The notes beneath the pieces are model-generated. The model made no database searches. It worked only from the letters and a program-made list of their open reading frames with translations, and was not told where the DNA came from. This document shows positions 8,840 through 17,529 of a DNA stretch of 64,000 nucleotides, piece by piece. Source of the stretch: Frankia sp. AgB1.9 (GTDB lineage Bacteria > Actinomycetota > Actinomycetes > Frankiales > Frankiaceae). How positions within the stretch are numbered: position 1 is the first letter of the stretch; each line of letters starts with the position of its first letter. The stretch spans positions 24,639 through 88,638 of the forward strand of contig NZ_JADWYX010000035.1 in the NCBI RefSeq assembly GCF_016786355.1, in the 5' to 3' direction. Made by a program: the position numbers and the translations under genes.

Positions 8840-10177
8840 ATGTCCATCACCAGAAGCGCCATCGTCATCGGCGGTGGGATCGCCGGGCCGGTGGCCGCGC
8901 TCGCCCTCGGCCAGGCCGGCATCGAGGCCACCGTCTACGAGGCGTACGACACGACGGCGGACGGCGTCGGCGGCACGCTGAGCATCGCGCCGAACGGCCT
9001 GGACGCCCTGGCCGCGGTCGGCCTGGCCGGCGTCGTCGAGGAGCTCGGCTCGCCGATCACCTCGATGGTGATGCGCAACGGCAAGGGCCGCCGGCTGGCC
9101 ACCCTCGGCTCGCCCGCCGGCCTGCCAGCCCAGCGGCTGTTGTGGCGCCCCGACCTCTACCGGGCGCTGCGTGACGCCACCGCCAGCCGCGGTGTCCGCG
9201 TCGAGTACGGCCGGCGGCTGACCGCCGTCGACCAGGACGCGGACGGTGTCACCGCCGTGTTCGCCGACGGCACCACGGCCCGCGCCGACGTCCTCCTCGG
9301 GGCCGTCCGCCTCCGGTCCCCGGGGCGGTGCAAGCTCGACCCCGCGGCGCCCGCCCCCCCCCCCCCCCCGCCCCCCCCCCCCGCCCGGGGGGGCGGGGAC
9401 GGCATCCGGTCCCGGGTCCGGTCACTGCTCGACCCGGCGGCGCCCGCGCCCCGGTACGTCGGCCTGCTCGGCTTCGGCGCGCGGCTCGGTCCCGGCCCGG
9501 TCGACGCCAGCCGGATCGGGACGACCGGGTCCGAGATGCACTTCGTCTTCGGCCGGCGTGCCTTCTTCGGCTACGTGCTGGACGAGGACGGCTCGGGCGG
9601 CTGGTTCGCCAACCTGCCGCGGGCGGCGTCGACGACGGCGGCCGAGACCCGAGCCACCGACCCCGCCGGCTGGCTGAAGCTGCTGCGCGAGACGTTCGCC
9701 GGCGACGGGCTGCGGATGGACGACCTGATCGCCCGGACCGACCCGGCGGACCTGATCTCCGTCGGCGGCATGGAGGACCTGCCGACCGTCCCGGTCTGGC
9801 ACCGCGGCCGGGCCGTCCTCATCGGCGACGCCGCGCACGCCACGTCGCCCAGCTCCGGGCAGGGCGCGTCGCTCGCCCTGGAGAGCGCCGTCGAGCTCGC
9901 CCGCTGCCTGCGTGACCTGCCGCATCAGGAGGCGTTCGCGGGCTACGAGAGCCTGCGCCGCGCCCGCGTCGAGAAGATCATCAAGATGGGCGAGCGCACC
10001 AACAGCGACAAGGCCGCGGGGCCGGTGGCCCGGGTGCTGCGCGACCTGATGATGCCGGTCGCGATGAGGCTCATGAACCCCGAGTCGTTCTCGTGGCCGA
10101 TGCGCCATCACATCGACTGGGACGCCCCGGTCGCCGGCGCCGCGGTGAGCGTCCAGGCTCCGGCGCGGGCCGGGTGA
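8840..10177 (+). CDS. FAD-dependent monooxygenase with an internal insertion
   Basis: 445 aa, PF01494-type aromatic-ring hydroxylase. Seen are the Rossmann GGGIAGP near the N-terminus and the GD motif with GDAAHATSPSSGQGASLALE. The family's third fingerprint, normally GADG followed by RS.VR, is split here: LLGA is followed by 31 extra residues (VRLRSPGRCK then a proline run) before DGIRSRVR. The extra segment looks like a noisy copy of what follows it. ATG 8840 has AAAGGCGG just upstream. Its position behind padR suggests inducible oxidation of a xenobiotic. If the insertion is an assembly error, the real enzyme is about 414 aa and normal. Confidence 0.85.
   Translation: MSITRSAIVIGGGIAGPVAALALGQAGIEATVYEAYDTTADGVGGTLSIAPNGLDALAAVGLAGVVEELGSPITSMVMRNGKGRRLATLGSPAGLPAQRLLWRPDLYRALRDATASRGVRVEYGRRLTAVDQDADGVTAVFADGTTARADVLLGAVRLRSPGRCKLDPAAPAPPPPPPPPPARGGGDGIRSRVRSLLDPAAPAPRYVGLLGFGARLGPGPVDASRIGTTGSEMHFVFGRRAFFGYVLDEDGSGGWFANLPRAASTTAAETRATDPAGWLKLLRETFAGDGLRMDDLIARTDPADLISVGGMEDLPTVPVWHRGRAVLIGDAAHATSPSSGQGASLALESAVELARCLRDLPHQEAFAGYESLRRARVEKIIKMGERTNSDKAAGPVARVLRDLMMPVAMRLMNPESFSWPMRHHIDWDAPVAGAAVSVQAPARAG
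9305..9397 (+). repeat. 93-base in-frame noisy duplication with poly-C runs
   Basis: The segment aligns with the codons right after it: both contain CTCGACCC, GCGGCGCCCGC and a CGGTCCC block, with scattered mismatches. It ends in long C runs (about 9350-9386) and a G run. It interrupts the conserved GADG motif of the flavoprotein. It could be a real slippage duplication but looks more like a low-quality or misassembled stretch. Confidence 0.7.
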
Positions 10178-10191
10178 AACTTCCGGCGCGG

Positions 10192-11289
10192 CTACGACAG
10201 CGTCGCGATCTCGAGGTGGCTCACCCCGCCGGTCAGGGCGAACTCGTAGCCGGCCGAGCCCTGGCCGATGGTCTGGGTCAGGGCGCCGATCGGGCCCTGC
10301 CGCTGGCCGTCGACGACGACGTCGCTCGCGCCGCCGCGAATCCGCAGGCTGACGGACACGCCGGCGGGACGTTCGAGGCGCAGCGACTTCGCGCCGCCGG
10401 TCAGCGAGACCCGGGCGCCGTGGGCGGGCGGGCCGAGGCGCAGTCTCAGGTCGTTGGCGCCGCCGGTCAGCGAGAACGACCGCGTGGTGGCGCCGGTGAG
10501 GTCGACGGCGAGGTGCTGGGCGCCGCCGCGGACGTCGACGGCCCAGGCGACCCGTGGGTTGAGGGTGAGCGTCGAGGACCCCGAGCCGGCCCGCCAGAGC
10601 GTCCGGCCGCGCCGGCCGAACTGGACGCGCACCTCGGTCTCGTCCGGGCGCACGATGACCTCGCTGGTCGGGGCCGCGCCGGCGAAGTCGCCCTGGTAGA
10701 GGCTGTCGGTGGGGAAGTCCTTACCGCCGGCCACGACTTGGAGCTGCTTCAGGCCGCCGGCGAGATGCAGCCGGGCCTGGGTGGCCGTGCCCAGCGGCGC
10801 CCCCAGGGTCACCGGGGTGGCCCCGACCCCCGGATCGTCGCGCAGGGTGTCGGTCTGGTCGCGCAGCATCTCGGTGGTCGCGACCAGGAACCGGGCGACG
10901 GTCGCCTGCTCGGCGGGGCTGAACTTCGCCTGGATGGCGGCCGCGGCCGCGGTCATCGGCCCGAACATGACGTCGAGCGCGGCGAGGCGCTCGGCGACGG
11001 CCGTCACGACGACCCGGCGCCGGTCGCCGGGATCGGGCAGCCGGGTGACGTAGCCACGTCGCTCCAGGCCGTCGAGCACCCTGGTGATCGCGCCGGTGGT
11101 CAGCTGGGTCGCCACGGCGAGCTGCCCCGCCACCCGCGGGTTGGAGCGCACGATCGCCAGCACCGCGAGCTCGGTCGGCGTGAGCCGGGCCCGCAGCCCG
11201 GCCGCCGACTGGAACAGCTGCGCGGCGGACACCAGCTCCCGCAGCAGCACCTCCAGGTCGACGTCGGCGTCCCGCGTCTGCCGCTCCAT
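10192..11289 (-). CDS. MarR regulator fused to a C-terminal beta-repeat domain
   Basis: 365 aa. Residues 1-160 are a MarR winged helix: LTPTELAVLAIVRSNPRVA, ATQLTTGAITRVLDGLERRG, and the wing DPGDRRRVVV. The remaining 200 residues are repeated short beta units (LHLAGGLKQLQVV, VRGGAQHLAVDLTG, LTGGANDLRLRLG, LTGGAKSLRLE, IRGGASDVVVDG, LTGGVSHLEI), similar to the right-handed repeat domain seen in DUF4097-like proteins. ATG 11289 has GGGAGG 8 bases upstream. It is divergent from a drug-type ABC exporter and so probably represses it. The fusion is unusual; the repeat domain may bind a ligand or oligomerise. Confidence 0.8.
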   Translation of the reverse strand: MERQTRDADVDLEVLLRELVSAAQLFQSAAGLRARLTPTELAVLAIVRSNPRVAGQLAVATQLTTGAITRVLDGLERRGYVTRLPDPGDRRRVVVTAVAERLAALDVMFGPMTAAAAAIQAKFSPAEQATVARFLVATTEMLRDQTDTLRDDPGVGATPVTLGAPLGTATQARLHLAGGLKQLQVVAGGKDFPTDSLYQGDFAGAAPTSEVIVRPDETEVRVQFGRRGRTLWRAGSGSSTLTLNPRVAWAVDVRGGAQHLAVDLTGATTRSFSLTGGANDLRLRLGPPAHGARVSLTGGAKSLRLERPAGVSVSLRIRGGASDVVVDGQRQGPIGALTQTIGQGSAGYEFALTGGVSHLEIATLS

Positions 11290-11391
11290 CACCGCTACCT
11301 CCCTGCCGGGCCGGGTGCCGACGCCGTCCGGTCCCACCCGGTCGGGCCAGTGCGATCCGGGCACGCCGCGCGGACGCGACGAAACCGGGCC

Positions 11392-11421
11392 TTGACACCG
11401 TGACCAACGCTATCTCACTAT
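11392..11421 (+). promoter_or_regulatory. Candidate promoter of ABC exporter operon
   Basis: TTGACA (11392-11397) and CACTAT (11416-11421) are 18 bases apart in the MarR/ABC divergent gap. The AT-richer stretch CTATCTCACTATC contains a direct CTATC repeat that could be part of a MarR site. The leader to ATG 11483 is about 55 bases. Confidence 0.4.
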
Positions 11422-11482
11422 CGCATTGCCTTACTCACTCAGACAAGTTCCATGCAGGAAAACGATCCGAAACGGACGCCAC

Positions 11483-12445
11483 ATGATCACAACCCAGGCG
11501 CTGCGCCGGGAGTTCCGCCGGTCCCGGCGCGCCGACCCGGTCGTCGCCGTCGACGGCATCGACCTGGTCGTCGACCGTGGCGAGGTCTTCGGCCTGCTCG
11601 GCCCGAACGGCGCCGGCAAGTCGACCACCATGCGCATGCTGACCACCCTGCTGCCGCCGACCTCGGGCACGGCCCTCGTCGCCGGCCATGACGTGGCGAA
11701 GGAACGAGCCGCGGTGCGCCGCCGGATCGGGTTCGTCGCGCAGGGCGGCGGCACCGACTCGGCCGAGACGGCCCGCGCGGAGCTGGTCATGCAGGGCCGG
11801 GTGTTCGGCATGTCCAAGACCGACGCGCTCACCCGGGCCGACGACCTGCTCGCCCGGTTCAGCCTCACCGACGCGGCCGACCGGCGCCTCGGCACCTGGT
11901 CGGGCGGCATGCGCCGCCGCCTCGACATCGCGGTCGGCCTGGTCAACTCCCCCGAGCTGCTGCTGCTCGACGAGCCCACGACCGGGCTGGACCCGGCGAG
12001 CCGGGCCGAGGTGTGGGCCGAGCTGCGGGCCGTCCGCGACGCCGGGACGACGATCCTGCTCACGACCCACTACCTGGAGGAGGCCGACGAGCTCTGCGAC
12101 CGGGTCGCGATCATCCACCAGGGCAAGGTCGCGCGGACCGGGCCGCCGGACGAGCTGAAGAGCCAGGTCGCCGGTGACGGCATCGTCGTCACGCTGCCCC
12201 CCGGCGGCCCTGAGGCGGTCAGCCCGACCGTCCGCGAGCAGCCCTGGTGCCGCGACGTCGAGGTCGTCGACGACAGGACGCTGCGGGTGTACGTCGAGGA
12301 CGGCTCCCGCGCCGTCACCGACCTGCTGCGCCTGCTCGACGGCCTGTCGACCCCGGTTCTCACCCTCACGCTGACCCGGCCGAGCCTCGACGACGTCTTC
12401 CTGACCGCCACAGGCCACCCGCTCGCCGCCGCCGCCGGCGTCTGA
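11483..12445 (+). CDS. DrrA-type ABC exporter ATP-binding protein
   Basis: 320 aa cytoplasmic ATPase. Walker A GPNGAGKST, signature WSGGMRRRLDIAVGL, Walker B LLLLDEPTTGLDP and the switch TTHYLEEADELCDR are all intact. The C-terminal extension (DGIVVTLPPGG to RPSLDDVFLTATGHPL) matches the daunorubicin-resistance ATPase subfamily. It lies in one transcription unit with the permease at 12613 and opposite the MarR-fusion gene, so probably an inducible drug or lipid efflux pump. Confidence 0.9.
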   Translation: MITTQALRREFRRSRRADPVVAVDGIDLVVDRGEVFGLLGPNGAGKSTTMRMLTTLLPPTSGTALVAGHDVAKERAAVRRRIGFVAQGGGTDSAETARAELVMQGRVFGMSKTDALTRADDLLARFSLTDAADRRLGTWSGGMRRRLDIAVGLVNSPELLLLDEPTTGLDPASRAEVWAELRAVRDAGTTILLTTHYLEEADELCDRVAIIHQGKVARTGPPDELKSQVAGDGIVVTLPPGGPEAVSPTVREQPWCRDVEVVDDRTLRVYVEDGSRAVTDLLRLLDGLSTPVLTLTLTRPSLDDVFLTATGHPLAAAAGV

Positions 12446-12612
12446 CCAGCGCCGTCAGGTCTGACCGCTCCCGCGGGGCCGCCGACGCGGCCGGCGCGGT
12501 CCGGTCTCACCGCCGGCGCGGTCCGCGCGTCCGCCCGCCCGGGTGGTCTCCCCGGCCCGCCCACGTTCGCTTGACCTTTCGACTTCTCGACTCCTCGACT
12601 GGGAGCCCTTCC

Positions 12613-13377
12613 ATGCGTTTCTTCTCCGACGTCCGGCTCACCTACGCCCGCGCCGTGCGCGCGGTGCTGCGGGAACCGAGCTGGATCATCATCGGGCTCG
12701 CGCAGCCGCTGTTCTACCTCTACCTGTTCGGCCCGCTGCTGAAGAACGGCGGCGTCACCCGCGGCCTGCCGGCCGGAACCAGCAGCTGGGACGTGTTCGT
12801 GCCCGGCCTGCTGGTCCAGCTCGTCCTGTTCAACTGCGCGTTCAACGGGTTCGCCCTGCTGTCCGAGATGCGGGCCGGCGTGCTGGAGCGGCTGTCGGTG
12901 ACGCCGATCAGCCGGCTGGCGCTGCTGCTCGGCCGCGCCCTGCGCGACGCCACCCTCGTCGTCATCCAGGGCGCGATCCTCGTCGGCCTGGCCGTTCCGC
13001 TCGGGCTGCACCTGCACGCGGGCCTGGTCGTCGCCGCCGTCGTGCTGATGGCCCTCGGTGTCGGCCTGTCCTGCCTGGGCTACGGGCTCGCGCTGGTGCT
13101 GCGCAGCGAGGACGCGCTGGCGCCGGTCATCCAGGGCTTCTCGCTGCCGCTGCTGCTGCTGTCCGGGATCTTCCTGCCGCTGTCGTTCGCCCCGACCTGG
13201 CTGAACGACACCGCCGACGCCAACCCGCTGCGCCACACCACCGACGCGGTCCGGGCCCTGATGCTCGGGCACGGCCGGTCCTGGGTCGGCATCGTGGTCA
13301 CCTGCGCGTTCGCCGTGCTCCTCGTCATCTTCGGCACCCGCCGCTTCCACAACACCGAGGACCTGCGCATCACCTGA
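12613..13377 (+). CDS. DrrB-type ABC-2 exporter permease
   Basis: 254 aa integral membrane protein with about six hydrophobic segments, including SWIIIGLAQPLFYLYLFGPL, VFVPGLLVQLVLFNCAFNGF, VVAAVVLMALGVGLSCLGYG, LLLLSGIFLPLSFAPTW and VTCAFAVLLVIFGT. The NPLRHTTDAVRAL motif is typical of NodJ/DrrB permeases. GGGAG precedes the ATG. It pairs with the ATPase 167 bases upstream. Confidence 0.9.
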   Translation: MRFFSDVRLTYARAVRAVLREPSWIIIGLAQPLFYLYLFGPLLKNGGVTRGLPAGTSSWDVFVPGLLVQLVLFNCAFNGFALLSEMRAGVLERLSVTPISRLALLLGRALRDATLVVIQGAILVGLAVPLGLHLHAGLVVAAVVLMALGVGLSCLGYGLALVLRSEDALAPVIQGFSLPLLLLSGIFLPLSFAPTWLNDTADANPLRHTTDAVRALMLGHGRSWVGIVVTCAFAVLLVIFGTRRFHNTEDLRIT

Positions 13378-13448
13378 TCTGGGCGGATTTCGCGGCCAGC
13401 CCGCCGGACCGGTCCCCCGACCGGCCCGGCGCCGGCAGAATGCCACCC

Positions 13449-14057
13449 ATGAGCGAGGCGGCACCGGTCGGCCAGTTCCACTTCGACCCCGAGACCTACC
13501 TGGCGATGGTGCTCAGCGAGGTACCCGACTACGAACGGCTCCAGGACGAGGTCGCGGCGGCGAGCGCCGGCCGCGCCGTGGCCCGCGCGCTCGACCTGGG
13601 CGCGGGCACCGGCGAGACGAGCCGGCGGGTCCTCGCCGCCCACCCGGCCGCGGTCCTGGTCGCCCTCGACGAGAGCGACGGCATGCTGGCCGCCGCCCGC
13701 GAGCACCTGCCGGCCGACCGGGTCGAGTTCGTCGTCGGCCGGCTGGAGGACCCGCTGCCCGCCGGCCCCTTCGACCTGGTCGTGTCCGCGCTCGCCGTCC
13801 ACCATCTCGACGGCCCCGGCAAGCTGGACCTGTTCGCCCGGGTCGCCGGCGTGCTCGCCCCCGGCGGCCGCTTCGTCCTCGCGGACATCGTCGTCCCCGA
13901 AGACCCGGCCGACATCGTCACTCCCGTCGAGGACGAGTTCGACCAGCCCAGCCGCCTCCCCGACCAGCTCACCTGGCTCCGCCAGGCCGGCCTCTCCCCC
14001 ACCGTGACCTGGCACCACCTGGACCTCGCCGTCCTCACCGCCGACCGCCCCACCTGA
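13449..14057 (+). CDS. Class I SAM-dependent methyltransferase
   Basis: 202 aa. The SAM-binding motif I is LDLGAGTGETSRRVL, followed by LVALDESDGMLAAARE (acidic end of strand 2), FDLVVSALAVHHLDGPGK (motif post-II) and VLAPGGRFVLADIV. A second ATG nine bases upstream (13440) is an alternative start. Substrate unknown. It starts 71 bases after the ABC permease and ends the plus-strand run before a convergent oxidase gene. Confidence 0.85.
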   Translation: MSEAAPVGQFHFDPETYLAMVLSEVPDYERLQDEVAAASAGRAVARALDLGAGTGETSRRVLAAHPAAVLVALDESDGMLAAAREHLPADRVEFVVGRLEDPLPAGPFDLVVSALAVHHLDGPGKLDLFARVAGVLAPGGRFVLADIVVPEDPADIVTPVEDEFDQPSRLPDQLTWLRQAGLSPTVTWHHLDLAVLTADRPT

Positions 14058-14085
14058 GACGCCGACGGCCGCCTCCGAAGTGGCC

Positions 14086-14162
14086 TTGATCGCTGTTCTG
14101 GCCCTCTGGTGGTCGTCCGCGGGCCTGTTTCGCAGCCACCAGAGGGCTGAAACGGGAATCAA
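14086..14162. repeat. Dispersed palindromic repeat, copy A
   Basis: Left arm TTGATCGCTGTTCTGGCCCT is the imperfect reverse complement of the right arm that ends GGGAATCAA; both share the core CCCTCTGGTGG. It fills most of the 127-base gap between the convergent methyltransferase and oxidase genes. It is related to copies at 28433, 49712, 51622 and 57712. Confidence 0.85.
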
Positions 14163-14184
14163 CGCGACGGGCCGACCATGGCGG

Positions 14185-15585
14185 TCAGGGGTGATGGCGA
14201 GGTTGGGGGGTGTTCGACGGTGGGAGCGCGGCGCCGGGGTTGAGGATGTTCAGCGGGTCCAGGGCGTTCTTGATGCGCCAGCTCAGGTCCAGGACCTCTG
14301 GGCCGAGCTGGTCGGACAGCCAGGGCAGCTTGAGGCGCCCGACTCCGTGCTCGCCGGTGATGGTGCCGTCGAGGCGCAGCGCGAGGGCCATGACCTCGCC
14401 GAACGCCAGGTCGGCGCGCCGGGCCATCTCCGCGTCGGTCGGATCGACCACGATCAGCGGGTGGGTGTTGCCGTCACCCGCGTGCGCGACGATGGCGATC
14501 GTGACGTCGCGGGCGGCCGCGATCGCCTCGACACCGGCGACGAGCTCGGGCAGCCGGGGCAGCGCGACCCCGACGTCCTCGAGCAGGAGGGTGCCGAGGG
14601 GTTCCAGCGCGGTGATCACGCTGCGCCGGGCGACGACGAAGGCCTCGCCCTCGTCCGGGTCGTCCGTCGCGAGGACCTCGGTCGCTCCCGCCTTCTCACA
14701 GGCCTCGACCATGGAGCGCAGCTCGTCCGCGCCGGACTGGTGCTGGGCGTCGGTGCGGGCGACGACCAGCGCGGCCGCCGACCGGTCCAGTCCCATCCGG
14801 AACATGTCCTCGACCGCGTTGATCGAGGTCCGATCCATGAGCTCCAGCATCGCGGGGCGCATCTCCGCGGTGATCGCGAGGATCGCGGAGGTCGCGGCCG
14901 CCATCGTGGGGAAGGTCGCGACCAGGGTGCAGGTCGGCGGCTGCGCGGGAAGCAGGCGCAACGTCGCCTCGGTGACGATCCCGAGACTTCCCTCGCTGCC
15001 GACGAACAGCTTCGTCAGCGACAGTCCCGCGACATCCTTCAGCCGGGCGCCACCGAGGCGGACCGCCGCGCCATCAGCCAGCACGACCTCAAGGCCCAGG
15101 ACGTAGTCCGTCGTCACCCCGTACTTCACGCAGCACAGACCGCCGGCGTTCGTCGCCACGTTGCCACCGATCGAGCAGATCTCGAACGACGACGGGTCCG
15201 GCGGGTACCACAGCCCGTGCGTCGCCGCCGCGGCCTTGACCTCGACGTTCAGCGCCCCCGGCTGGGCTACCGCGATCCTGCTCACCGGGTCGACGTGAAC
15301 GGACCGCATCCGCTCCAGCGACAGCACGATCCCGCCGTCGACAGCGGTCGCCCCACCGGACAGGCCGGTGCCGGCGCCGCGCGCGACGACCGGCACCCGG
15401 TGCCGCGCGGCCCAGCGGACCGTTGTCTGGACCTGCTCGGTGGTCTCGGCGCGCACCGCCGCGAGCGGGGTTCCCGCGTTCGGGTCGGCCGCCCGGTCGC
15501 GCCGGTACTTCTCCAGCAGTTCCGGCTCGGTCGCGACGACCCCCGCCGGCAGCGCCCCGACCAGTTCCGCCAGCATCTCGTGCAC
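14185..15585 (-). CDS. GlcD-type FAD-linked oxidase (glycolate/D-lactate oxidase-like)
   Basis: 466 aa. The PCMH-type FAD domain shows VVARGAGTGLSGGATAVDGG, the core SIGGNVATNAGGLCCVKYGVT and LFVGSEGSLGIVTEATLRL. The C-terminal substrate domain has IVAHAGDGNTHPLI and the motif GTITGEHGVGRLKLPWL, both conserved in GlcD/D-lactate dehydrogenases. GTG 15585 has GGAGG about 4 bases upstream. Oxidises a 2-hydroxy acid to the 2-oxo acid; the exact substrate is unknown. No GlcE or GlcF gene is adjacent, so it may act alone. Confidence 0.88.
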   Translation of the reverse strand: MHEMLAELVGALPAGVVATEPELLEKYRRDRAADPNAGTPLAAVRAETTEQVQTTVRWAARHRVPVVARGAGTGLSGGATAVDGGIVLSLERMRSVHVDPVSRIAVAQPGALNVEVKAAAATHGLWYPPDPSSFEICSIGGNVATNAGGLCCVKYGVTTDYVLGLEVVLADGAAVRLGGARLKDVAGLSLTKLFVGSEGSLGIVTEATLRLLPAQPPTCTLVATFPTMAAATSAILAITAEMRPAMLELMDRTSINAVEDMFRMGLDRSAAALVVARTDAQHQSGADELRSMVEACEKAGATEVLATDDPDEGEAFVVARRSVITALEPLGTLLLEDVGVALPRLPELVAGVEAIAAARDVTIAIVAHAGDGNTHPLIVVDPTDAEMARRADLAFGEVMALALRLDGTITGEHGVGRLKLPWLSDQLGPEVLDLSWRIKNALDPLNILNPGAALPPSNTPQPRHHP

Positions 15586-16058
15586 GCCGCCTCCACCGCC
15601 CGCCTCGCCACAATTTCCGCCCGCCGACCCACCGTAGGCCGAGTTCCACAGCCGATGTCGACGGATTCACCCGCCCGACCGGCAAGCGCCCGACCAGCAC
15701 GAGCACGGACGCCACCGCGGCCCCCGGTCGCGCGTCGCTAGGTCGTGTCCTCGGCGGCGACGCGGGCGTGACGAGCGGGTCGGGATGCCCGGGCTGCGGC
15801 CGCCGCGATCAGACGCGCACCCGGCCTCAGCCAGCCCTGACCAGCATTTATCCGGATCCAGCGGAAAGGGACCTTGCCATCCTTCGCCGCCGCGGGTCCA
15901 GGCACACTGGTTGCGCGGCTCTCGCAAAGATCTGACACTGTAAATTCCTACGACTCGGCGCGGGACTGCGCACTGGTTGTGACGATCCACGGCCGGGCCG
16001 GACGACTCACGACGGCGAGCCGGTCTGCTCTGCCGGCACGGAAAGGGAGGGATTGCGG
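15586..16058. other. Upstream region of the Fxs operon
   Basis: About 470 bases between the divergent oxidase and fxsA. A short AT-richer patch (CTGTAAATTCCTACGA, near 15938-15953) is the likeliest promoter area. Two near-identical 14-mers, GCACACTGGTTGCG (15902-15915) and GCGCACTGGTTGTG (15968-15981), flank it and may be operator sites. No gene is seen. Confidence 0.4.
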
Positions 16059-16256
16059 GTGAACGGGTCTCCGCCCGAGATCACGACCAGCCTCGTCGAC
16101 TTGACAAAGGATGATCTTGAGCAGGTGAGAGCGATGCTGACCGAGCAGGGCGGAGAATTCTCCTCGAATTCACCACTCGCCTGTTCTCTGCGGCGATTCT
16201 TTCGGGACGCCCAGAACCCGGCGGGCGCGATCGCCGGATTCCAGTCGTCCGTTTAG
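16059..16256 (+). CDS. fxsA: FxSxx-COOH RiPP precursor peptide FxsA
   Basis: 65 aa. The leader has the family pattern ITTSLVDLTKDDLEQV and a conserved helix SLRRFFRDAQNPAGAIAGF. It ends exactly in F61-Q-S63-S-V65, the FxSxx-COOH signature. In this family FxsB joins the Phe ring to the Ser beta-carbon to give a three-residue cyclophane (established for FxsB-type enzymes), so F61 and S63 are the expected sites. GTG 16059 is chosen because GGAGGG lies 7 bases upstream; TTG 16053 would be too close. fxsB follows directly. The second serine S64 and the HExxH enzyme suggest a further hydroxylation. Confidence 0.9.
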   Translation: MNGSPPEITTSLVDLTKDDLEQVRAMLTEQGGEFSSNSPLACSLRRFFRDAQNPAGAIAGFQSSV

Positions 16257-16293
16257 ACCTGGCCGGGAAATCGTGGGAGAGGCCAGCGCGGGC

Positions 16294-17529
16294 ATGACGA
16301 ATTCCGCCGTCGGGGTGGCCGGGATGCGTACGTATCCCACCGACCTGAGCAGTCAGCTGTCACTTTCTGCCGGGCGACCAGGACCCGAACCGTTCCGCCA
16401 GTTCGTGCTCAAGGTGGTCAGCCGGTGCAACCTGGCCTGCGACTACTGCTACGTCTACGAGATGGCCGACCAGAGCTGGCGCGAGCGGCCCGTGGTGATG
16501 GCGGCCGACATCCTCGCCCGCGTCGCCCACCGCATCGGCGAGCACGCCGAGGCCCATCGGCTCTCGGCCGTCCGGATCGTCCTGCATGGTGGCGAGCCCC
16601 TGCTCGCCGGTGCTCGTTGGCTGGACGAGGCACTGACGGCGCTGCGGGCGGCGATCCCGGCGCGGGTCGACGTCCAGTTCGCGATCCAGACCAACGCCGT
16701 GCTCCTGGACGAGACAACCCTGGCTGTCCTGCACCGGCACGCCGTCCGTGTCGGCGTCAGTCTTGACGGCCCCGTGGTGGCCCACGACCGGCACCGACGG
16801 TTCGCTGACGGGCGAGGAAGCCACGCCCGGGTCGCGGCCGCCCTTGACCTGCTCGGCGCCCCGGCACACCGCGCTTTGTTTTCCGGTCTGTTATGCGTGG
16901 TGGACCTCGCGAACGATCCGCTTGCGGTCTATGACGAGCTTCTCGGCTATTCCCCGCCCACGATCGACTTTCTTCTCCCACATGGGACGTGGAGTGCCCC
17001 GCCTCCCGGCCGGCGGCCGGACGACCCGGGCACGCCCTACGCGGACTGGCTGATCGCCATTTTCGACCGCTGGTACGAGGAACCCCGCCGGCTGGTGGAT
17101 GTCCGGTTGTTCTCCGAGATCATCCAACTGCTGCTCGGCGGCGCGAGCGAGACGGAATCGGTCGGCCTGACGCCGTCGACCGTGCTGGTGGTCGAGACGG
17201 ACGGGATGCTCGAGCAGGTCGACGCCCTGAAGGCCGCCTATGACGGTGCGGCCGCCACCGGGCTGTCGGTGGCGGACGGACCGCTCGACCTCGCGCTGCG
17301 GGACCCGGCCATCCTCAGCCGTCAGGCGGGTGTCGCCGCGCTCGCGGCCGAATGCCGGAGTTGTGAGGTGCGTGATACCTGCGGCGGCGGCTTCTACCCG
17401 CACCGATACCGGACCGACACCGGTTTCGACAATCCTTCGGTCTACTGCCCGGATCTGTTGGCGCTAGTACGTCACATTCGCGGTCGGGTACGGGCCGACC
17501 TGGCCCGGGTGCTGCGGCGGCCGCGATGA
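16294..17529 (+). CDS. fxsB: Radical SAM/SPASM cyclophane synthase FxsB
   Basis: About 411 aa. The radical SAM cluster motif is C45NLAC49DYC52 in KVVSRCNLACDYCYVYEMAD. SAM-binding features follow (IVLHGGEPLLAG, IQTNAVLLDETT, VGVSLDGP). The C-terminal SPASM region has ECRSCEVRDTCGGGFYPHRY and SVYCPDLLALVRHI, giving auxiliary Fe-S ligands. Role: forms the Phe-Ser carbon-carbon crosslink in FxsA, as known for the family. ATG 16294 has GGGAGAGG 11 bases upstream; GTG 16273 is an in-frame alternative. The stop overlaps the next gene's ATG (ATGA), so both are translationally coupled. Confidence 0.9.
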   Translation: MTNSAVGVAGMRTYPTDLSSQLSLSAGRPGPEPFRQFVLKVVSRCNLACDYCYVYEMADQSWRERPVVMAADILARVAHRIGEHAEAHRLSAVRIVLHGGEPLLAGARWLDEALTALRAAIPARVDVQFAIQTNAVLLDETTLAVLHRHAVRVGVSLDGPVVAHDRHRRFADGRGSHARVAAALDLLGAPAHRALFSGLLCVVDLANDPLAVYDELLGYSPPTIDFLLPHGTWSAPPPGRRPDDPGTPYADWLIAIFDRWYEEPRRLVDVRLFSEIIQLLLGGASETESVGLTPSTVLVVETDGMLEQVDALKAAYDGAAATGLSVADGPLDLALRDPAILSRQAGVAALAAECRSCEVRDTCGGGFYPHRYRTDTGFDNPSVYCPDLLALVRHIRGRVRADLARVLRRPR

